From: Granulicella rosea
GTDB lineage: Bacteria; Acidobacteriota; Terriglobia; Terriglobales; Acidobacteriaceae
Direction of reading: 5' to 3'
Length of the DNA stretch: 64,000 bases
Assembly: GCF_900188085.1 (NCBI RefSeq)
Contig: NZ_FZOU01000001.1
Coordinates: 1,116,001 to 1,180,000 of the forward strand
The number at the start of each line of letters is the position of its first letter. Within the stretch, counting starts at the first letter, position 1. The notes beneath the pieces were generated by a model. That model was not told where the DNA came from. It ran no database searches and saw nothing but the letters and a program-made list of their open reading frames with translations. The position numbers and the translations under genes are program-made. This document shows positions 59,286-64,000 of the stretch, piece by piece.

Positions 59286-59843
59286 TCAGGCTCGATCGGT
59301 CGAGCGGGCCTCTGCGCGCGCCAACCCTCGCGTGTAGACAGGCAGGTGGCGCTTCACGAGCTCCTCCACCTCGTTCGGGTGTGCGAAGGCGCGTAGAGGA
59401 ATCGGGCGGAAGGTATAACCCTTGAGCAGCAGGATGAGTTGCGGGGTCTGGAGATAGCCGGTGTGGGCGCTCCAGAGCAACTCTGCGCGCCCGTAGGCCG
59501 GGACCTCTGCACTGATGCCCTCTTCGTTAAGTTCTGTGCGGACATCGGTCATGCCTGCTCGTTCCACCTGATAACGTTTTTTGAACGCGCGCCGTTGTAG
59601 CTTGGGCGACAAGAGCGTGATGGTCACGATCGTCAGGACGAAGACTGCTCCGGGAAGATTGTGCGGCGTCCAAAGCGTTGCCAGTCCCGTACGCTGCGTG
59701 AGCAGCACGATGCCGATCGAGAGGGTGAGAACTCCTGCCAAGCCAAACCTGATCCAGCGCGCCTGCGGATTCACCGCATGCATGTAGGCCTTCTGGGCTT
59801 CGAGATACTCGTCTTCGCGGATGGTGAAGCTGGCTTCGATCAT
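59286..59843 (-). CDS. YcxB-like membrane protein
   Basis: 185 residues: N-terminal 'FTIREDEYLEAQKAYMH', two transmembrane helices (about 32-50 and 65-82) and a cytoplasmic C-terminal half with 'LNEEGISAEVPAYGRAELLWSAHTGY' and 'LLLLKGYTFRPIPLRAF', the pattern of the YcxB-like domain. Role unknown; it is a common single-copy accessory membrane protein. Its ATG overlaps the stop of the SET gene by four bases, so the two are co-translated. Confidence 0.78.
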   Translation of the reverse strand: MIEASFTIREDEYLEAQKAYMHAVNPQARWIRFGLAGVLTLSIGIVLLTQRTGLATLWTPHNLPGAVFVLTIVTITLLSPKLQRRAFKKRYQVERAGMTDVRTELNEEGISAEVPAYGRAELLWSAHTGYLQTPQLILLLKGYTFRPIPLRAFAHPNEVEELVKRHLPVYTRGLARAEARSTDRA

Positions 59844-60304
59844 GCGTTCTCGCGCCTTGCTTTGCGCGCCGCCGCCTTGGCGCGCTTCTCGATCTCTCCC
59901 GGCGAGAACATCGTTCCCCGGCAGTTCTTCGCCCCGCAGTAGCAGTCCTGGGTCTCTTCGTCGGAGTCCCAGAGGTTGTACTCGAAGGTGAGTTCTTCGC
60001 CGGCTTCGATCTTGCGCAGGGCCTTAATGTAGATGTGGCCGTCCTGCTCTTCGGTCTCGCAGTTGGGGTCGCAGCAGTGGTTGATGAACATGGGCGTGCC
60101 GAAGCCGTCGATGACCATGTCTTCCTCGCCGTAGCCGAAGAGGTAGGTGACGTAGCGGTCGGCGTAGCGTGCGTCGGCGACGGCTTTGGTCATGCGTGGG
60201 CCTTCGTATTCGCAGACGCGGGCGCCTTTGCGGATGGCGCGCGTGGTGTAACAGCCGGCGGCGTGGATGGCGGACGAGCGGATGACGAGGCTTGGGCTGG
60301 GCAT
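59840..60304 (-). CDS. SET-domain protein with post-SET zinc motif
   Basis: ATG 60304 gives 154 residues; a TTG at 60340 would add twelve basic residues. The SET lysine-methyltransferase fold is nearly complete: 'SAIHAAGCYTTRAIRKGARV' (SAM-binding start), 'INHCCDPNC' (canonical NHSCxPN with Ser to Cys), 'EELTFEYN' with the catalytic Tyr, and a post-SET CYCGAKNC (C-x-C-x4-C), which in eukaryotic enzymes joins the SET cysteine to bind zinc. So it is probably active on a protein lysine; the substrate is unknown. It is coupled to the YcxB-like gene. Confidence 0.88.
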   Translation of the reverse strand: MPSPSLVIRSSAIHAAGCYTTRAIRKGARVCEYEGPRMTKAVADARYADRYVTYLFGYGEEDMVIDGFGTPMFINHCCDPNCETEEQDGHIYIKALRKIEAGEELTFEYNLWDSDEETQDCYCGAKNCRGTMFSPGEIEKRAKAAARKARRENA

Positions 60305-60432
60305 TTTCTTAGGGCGGCTCCGAACGGGGTTCTGCGCCAAAGGGTACCACCTTTTTGGCGGCGGATTCGTCTGTAGAGGAGCGTCTGTTTCCCAGACTGG
60401 CGTGTACCGGTAAAATGAGGTGTGTGGCTGCG

Positions 60433-61278
60433 ATGCTGAAGGTAACCGCCAATTCGATGTTGCGTGGGGCTGCGCTGGCGGCCGGGTTGCTGGGTGCGAC
60501 GACTGCCGGAGCCCAGTATCAACCGCCGCCGCCGCCGTTGACTACCGCTCCCTGTGTGCCGACGAAGAAGGCTCCGTGCATTACGACGCAGCCGACGCCC
60601 GTGCCCACCGTGAAGACGCCGGATGCGAGTCAGGATTTTCCGTTCCCCGGTGATGAGAAGAAGGGCGAAGGGCAGCCGGCCAATGCCAGCCCGGCCGGCG
60701 TCAAGCCAGCGAACGAAGAGTTTCCGTTTCCCGGCGATACGCCTGCGCCGGCTGCGGGCGCCAAGCAGGTTCAGACGCCCACCGATGCCGCGAAGGAGTT
60801 TCCGCTGCCTTCGGACAAAGATGTTCCGCCATCCTCTTCGGCGCCGGCCGATAGCGGCAGTTCGAGCTCTTCAAGCAGCTCGAGCTCCAGCGTCGACCCG
60901 GATGCGGCGAATCCCGACGCTCCAAACCCGGATGCGGACGATGGACCGAAGTTGAAGGATCTGGGCAGCGAGGGTTCGACGAAGAACTCCCGGCGCAAGC
61001 TGCCGAAGGTGCAGAGCATGTCCGACCGCGAGACGGAGGATCTGCAGATTTCGAAGTACTACATGAGCACGGGCAATATCCGGGCGGCGTATCTGCGGGC
61101 GCAGGATGCGGTGAAGAGCGTTCCCGACGATCCGGAGGCGCATTGGGCGCTGGCCCAGACTGCTCGCAAACTCAACATGAAGGACGAGGCGAAGGCTGCG
61201 TACAACGATTATCTGAAGCTGGAGCCGGATGGTCAGCATGTGAAGGCTGTGCGTCAGGCTTTGTCGGAGTTGAACTAG
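60433..61278 (+). CDS. Exported Pro/Ser-rich TPR protein
   Basis: The frame is open from 60355; ATG 60433 is chosen because it directly starts a signal peptide ('MLKVTANSMLRGAALAAGLL') with GAGGTG about eleven bases before. 281 residues: a linker with three similar motifs ('DFPFPGD', 'EFPFPGD', 'EFPLPSD'), a run of about twelve serines, and a C-terminal TPR-like pair of helices at about 205-275. Likely periplasmic; function unknown. It is divergent from the SET gene with about 130 bases between them. Confidence 0.72.
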   Translation: MLKVTANSMLRGAALAAGLLGATTAGAQYQPPPPPLTTAPCVPTKKAPCITTQPTPVPTVKTPDASQDFPFPGDEKKGEGQPANASPAGVKPANEEFPFPGDTPAPAAGAKQVQTPTDAAKEFPLPSDKDVPPSSSAPADSGSSSSSSSSSSSVDPDAANPDAPNPDADDGPKLKDLGSEGSTKNSRRKLPKVQSMSDRETEDLQISKYYMSTGNIRAAYLRAQDAVKSVPDDPEAHWALAQTARKLNMKDEAKAAYNDYLKLEPDGQHVKAVRQALSELN

Positions 61279-61290
61279 GCGCGGTTCCTT

Positions 61291-61368
61291 TGATCCTCTT
61301 CGAGGATGACAACGAGAAACAAGGGCAAGTACAGAAGCGGGTCCTTCGCTTCGCTCAGGATGACAGGC
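61291..61368. repeat. Two repeat units between convergent genes
   Basis: A small GATCCTCTTCGAGGATGAC palindrome (from 61292) and a right-arm main-family unit (GGTCCTTCGCTTCGCTCAGG, 61339 on). They lie between the TPR gene and the convergent hypothetical gene. Confidence 0.72.
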
Positions 61369-61403
61369 TTTGTCGCTTAGGATGGCAGGCTTTTGTATGC
61401 GTC

Positions 61404-61820
61404 TTACGCTGGCCCGTCTTCGTCTACTTCGTCTTCGATCTTCAGGTATCGGCGCATGTAGCGAAGGGGTTGCTCGGAGAGCGCAAGTTCCTTCAGGTGG
61501 TAGCGCCAGGCGTCGTCGCGGATGCTGCGCCGGGTGTAGCCTTTGCGGTGGATGGTGACGATGGTTCCGTCGACGTTGCGGCGCTGGAAGCTCTGGCCGG
61601 GGACGAGGAAGGTCATCTTTTCGCCGGCCTTCCAGAAGTGTTTGGCGAAGTCGTGCGAGAAGAGCAGGGCGTAGTAGCGGCGCTCGGCCGCGAGCATCTC
61701 GGTGGCGTGCGGCACGCTCTGCCACGGCAGGCCCAGTTTGGCGACGTACCACTTACGGAACTCGAATCCGTTGACGCGAGCCTGGCCGATCAGGAGACGC
61801 AGCAGTTCGAGGCGTGTCAT
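61404..61820 (-). CDS. Conserved hypothetical protein
   Basis: 138 residues, no signal peptide or membrane segment. Basic and aromatic-rich ('RKWYVAKLGLPWQSV', 'YYALLFSHDFAKHFW', 'RRSIRDDAWRYHLKELAL') with a short acidic tail. It starts 'MTRLELLRLLIGQARVNGF' with helical character. I do not recognise a family. It begins at ATG 61820, about 80 bases from the divergent TPR gene. The amino-acid make-up is coding-like, so it is probably a real gene. Confidence 0.65.
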   Translation of the reverse strand: MTRLELLRLLIGQARVNGFEFRKWYVAKLGLPWQSVPHATEMLAAERRYYALLFSHDFAKHFWKAGEKMTFLVPGQSFQRRNVDGTIVTIHRKGYTRRSIRDDAWRYHLKELALSEQPLRYMRRYLKIEDEVDEDGPA

Positions 61821-61928
61821 CGAATGGGATCCCTTTCCTTCTACCTTACTGCGGTCCGTTCCGAGTCACGAAGAATATACCTTACCCGAGATACAACTAA
61901 GATGGGATGGCAGATTGAGGAGCGGGAT

Positions 61929-63149
61929 TTGAGCAAAGCACTCCAAACGGTTTATCGAGCGGCGGCGCTTGGGCTGGCGCTTTGCGCTCCGGCGGTCGCA
62001 GCCGATCCGGGGCTGCACACCGATCCTTTGAACTTCGATCCGGTCGTGCGCGACGGGTACGAGCACTTCTACAACATGGACTACGACGGCGCGATCGCGC
62101 GGTTCGATGCGGTGTTGAAGGCGCATCCGCAGGAGCCGATTGCTTACGACTATCTTCTGATGGCGCACATCTTCCGCGAGCTTTACCACCAGGATCTGCT
62201 GGATACAACCTACTACGCCCACGACTCTTTTCTGACGACGAAGCGGAACGATGTGCATGTTTCGGACCAGGAGCGCAGCCGGATCGAGTCGTTGACGAAC
62301 ACGGTCGAGACGATGTGCGAGCAGCGGATCAAGGCCAACCCACAGGATAAGAATGCGTACTTCGCACGTGGCTTTGGCAAGGGAATGCATGCTGCGTTCA
62401 TCACGCTGGTGGACCATAGCTGGGTGACGGCGGCGCATCAGGGGCTGGCGGCGCGCAACGACTCCGAGGCGGCGTTGAAGATCGATCCGCAGTACGCGGA
62501 CGCGCAGATGGCGGTGGGGATTCAGCAGTTTGCGGTGGCGAGCCTGCCGCGCTTCATCCGTATGATGGTGGGGATGTTCGGCGTGGGCGGGAACAAGGAA
62601 AAGGGGCTGAAGGCGCTGCGGGAGTCGGCGGCGCATGGAGTGGTGACGGCGGTGGAGTCGCGCACGACGCTTTCTCTTTTTCTGCGTCACGATGCGCGCT
62701 ACCCGGAGGCGCTGGAGGTGCAGCGCGGGCTTGCGACGCAGTTTCCTCACTCCTACCTCTTCCGTTTGGAGGAGGCGAATCTGACCAAGGACAAGGGAGA
62801 CGGGCCGGGCGCGATTGCGATCTACAAGGCGGTGCTCGCCGACGGGCGCAAACCGGGCTACTTCATCGACGCACGGCTGCAGATGGCGTGGTTCGGCCTC
62901 GCGGAGACTGAGCGCGGGCAGAATCTGCGGGTCGAGGCGGCGAAGCACTATCTCGAAGCGGCGGACCAGCCGACGGCCAGCGACTGGCTGAAGCGTCGCG
63001 CGCGGCTGAACGCGGGAGAGATGTTCGACCTGCTGCACGATCGTCCGAACGCCATAACGCAGTATCAGCTTGCCGCTGCGGGCGGCGGAGACCAGTCGCA
63101 GGCCGAGGCGGCGAGGCGCTATCTGAAGACGCCGTATACGGGCGTTTAG
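61929..63149 (+). CDS. Exported TPR-repeat protein
   Basis: TTG 61929 with GAGGAG six bases upstream gives a clean signal peptide 'MSKALQTVYRAAALGLALCAPAVAA'; ATG 61902 is an alternative in the same frame without a ribosome site. About 406 residues of helical hairpins: 'GYEHFYNMDYDGAIARFDAVLKAHP' is a typical TPR at the start, and further degenerate repeats follow to the end. A Gly/Met-rich segment 'FIRMMVGMFGVGGNKEKGL' breaks the repeat in the middle. Probably a periplasmic scaffold; no enzyme motif seen. Confidence 0.8.
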   Translation: MSKALQTVYRAAALGLALCAPAVAADPGLHTDPLNFDPVVRDGYEHFYNMDYDGAIARFDAVLKAHPQEPIAYDYLLMAHIFRELYHQDLLDTTYYAHDSFLTTKRNDVHVSDQERSRIESLTNTVETMCEQRIKANPQDKNAYFARGFGKGMHAAFITLVDHSWVTAAHQGLAARNDSEAALKIDPQYADAQMAVGIQQFAVASLPRFIRMMVGMFGVGGNKEKGLKALRESAAHGVVTAVESRTTLSLFLRHDARYPEALEVQRGLATQFPHSYLFRLEEANLTKDKGDGPGAIAIYKAVLADGRKPGYFIDARLQMAWFGLAETERGQNLRVEAAKHYLEAADQPTASDWLKRRARLNAGEMFDLLHDRPNAITQYQLAAAGGGDQSQAEAARRYLKTPYTGV

Positions 63150-63248
63150 CATTCATTTCAAGGGAACTGAAATGGCGCCTTCGTCGTACTGATGTGAAGA
63201 TACGGCGTCGACGTCTATGGCACACTAGTATCTTCGGAGGCACCCCCT

Positions 63249-63563
63249 ATGTTCTGCCCACACTGCGGTAAAGAGGTCGATTCTTCGGCTCGTTTCTGCT
63301 CTTACTGCGGCGCGAACGCGCGCGTCGGCTACACCCCGCAGGCCCGCATCGTACGGCCGCGTTCGCCGCGCCTGATCGCCGGCGTCTGCTCCGGCTTTGC
63401 GATTTACTTCGGCTGGGACCTCGCGCTGGTTCGCGTGCTGACGCTGGTTCTGACGGTTTTGACGAGCGGCATCGTGCTGCTGGTTTATCTTGGAGCGTGG
63501 ATCATTCTGCCGGAGTCGCAATATGCGATCAGCTCCGGCGCGGGACGGGGAACGACTGCTTGA
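63249..63563 (+). CDS. Zinc-ribbon PspC-domain membrane protein
   Basis: 104 residues. N-terminal zinc ribbon with two CxxC pairs ('CPHCG', 'CSYCG'), then a PspC domain ('RLIAGVCSGFAIYFGWDLALVRVL') containing a transmembrane helix at about 63-85. PspC proteins take part in envelope-stress sensing or sit in the inner membrane. No pspA or pspF nearby. It is followed 14 bases later by lysA. Confidence 0.88.
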   Translation: MFCPHCGKEVDSSARFCSYCGANARVGYTPQARIVRPRSPRLIAGVCSGFAIYFGWDLALVRVLTLVLTVLTSGIVLLVYLGAWIILPESQYAISSGAGRGTTA

Positions 63564-63577
63564 GCCTTACGAAGAAG

Positions 63578-64000
63578 ATGGCAACTGCTGGAAACGATGT
63601 AAATCCGCGCCCTTTTGCTTACCGCAAACGTGTTTTGCAGTGTGACGGCGTATCGCTGGCTGCGCTGGCCGAAAGCCACGGCACGCCGCTCTATGTGTAC
63701 TCGCAGCAGCATGTGCTGGCGCGGCTGGCGATGTTTCAGCAGGCGTTTGCGGCGGTTCCGCACACGATCTGCTATGCGGTGAAGGCGAATTCGTCGCTCG
63801 CGCTGATCAAGCTGCTGGGCGAGCAGGGCGCGGGCTTCGACATCGTCTCCGGCGGCGAGCTGGAGCGGGTGCGCAAAGCGTCGAAGAAGTCTCTCGACCG
63901 GGTGGTCTTTGCCGGCGTGGGCAAGCAGGTCGCGGAGATCGATGCCGCGATCGGGGCCGGGATTCTGCTCTTCAATGTGGAGTCGGAGGGCGAACTGGCC
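63578..64000 (+). CDS. lysA: Diaminopimelate decarboxylase, 5' part
   Basis: Runs off the right edge after 141 codons. LysA makes L-lysine from meso-diaminopimelate. The start ATG 63578 follows AAGAAGA; 'PFAYRKRVLQCDGVSLAALAESHGTPLYVYS' fits the family's N-terminus, PLP-binding Lys is in 'CYAVKANSSL', and 'GAGFDIVSGGELERVR' and 'VVFAGVGKQVAEI' are conserved. The C-terminal domain is not visible. Confidence 0.93.
   Translation, partial: MATAGNDVNPRPFAYRKRVLQCDGVSLAALAESHGTPLYVYSQQHVLARLAMFQQAFAAVPHTICYAVKANSSLALIKLLGEQGAGFDIVSGGELERVRKASKKSLDRVVFAGVGKQVAEIDAAIGAGILLFNVESEGELA

Noticed and set aside
61143-61928. Long upstream extension of the TPR gene frame
   Set aside because: It runs through repeat units and opposite another gene; the signal peptide begins only at 61929.

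Overview
The window looks like a chromosomal segment of an Acidobacteriota bacterium of the Terriglobia type (Edaphobacter/Granulicella/Terriglobus-like). The reasons are: very GC-rich coding DNA on both strands; a VWFA-related protein of the acidobacterial type at the left edge; an Oar-type carboxypeptidase-regulatory/plug sequence; and many copies of short palindromic repeats built around the core TCCTGAGCG(A/T/C)AGCGAAGGATC, which are frequent in these genomes. There is no rRNA, tRNA, insertion sequence, phage or CRISPR array. The species assignment is inference.

Left part (1-13.7 kb) is mostly exported proteins: a partial VWFA-related protein, a 2037-residue alpha-2-macroglobulin lipoprotein with a very unusual insert in its bait-region position, an esterase, an M1 aminopeptidase, a PASTA-domain protein and a GH39-like glycosidase. 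At 13.7-18.2 kb are a zinc-type CDF transporter, menG/ubiE and aroB on the minus strand and an Old Yellow Enzyme on the plus strand.

The 19-27.4 kb block keeps the proteobacterial order lptC-lptA-lptB-rpoN-hpf-(ptsN)-rapZ, but lptC/lptA are one gene and a PAS-GGDEF diguanylate cyclase sits where ptsN would be. Then come two tandem M20-like lipoproteins that lack several metal ligands (27.6-31.1 kb), an MsbA-like exporter coupled to yicC, gmk, rpoZ, a family-4 uracil-DNA glycosylase and priA (31.2-38.7 kb). A minus-strand cytochrome c maturation operon ccmF-ccmH-ccmI follows (38.9-41.8 kb).

From 42-49.6 kb there are a single-domain response regulator, a sodium/solute symporter, a small membrane protein, a soluble Ser/Thr kinase with TPRs, a threonine aldolase and a glycine-zipper envelope protein. 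At 50-54.2 kb, eno and gpmI (consecutive glycolytic steps) flank an unassigned membrane protein. The minus strand of 54.2-60.3 kb carries a crotonase, a Tat-exported acid phosphatase, the classical dnaX-ybaB-recR operon, and a YcxB-like/SET-domain gene pair. The right end has TPR proteins, a PspC-type zinc-ribbon protein and the start of lysA, cut by the window edge.

The most unusual items are the chimeric alpha-2-macroglobulin, the paired degenerate M20 lipoproteins, the triple dimerisation domain of the CDF transporter, the SET/post-SET protein, and repeat units that have become part of the dnaX and ccmH coding sequences.
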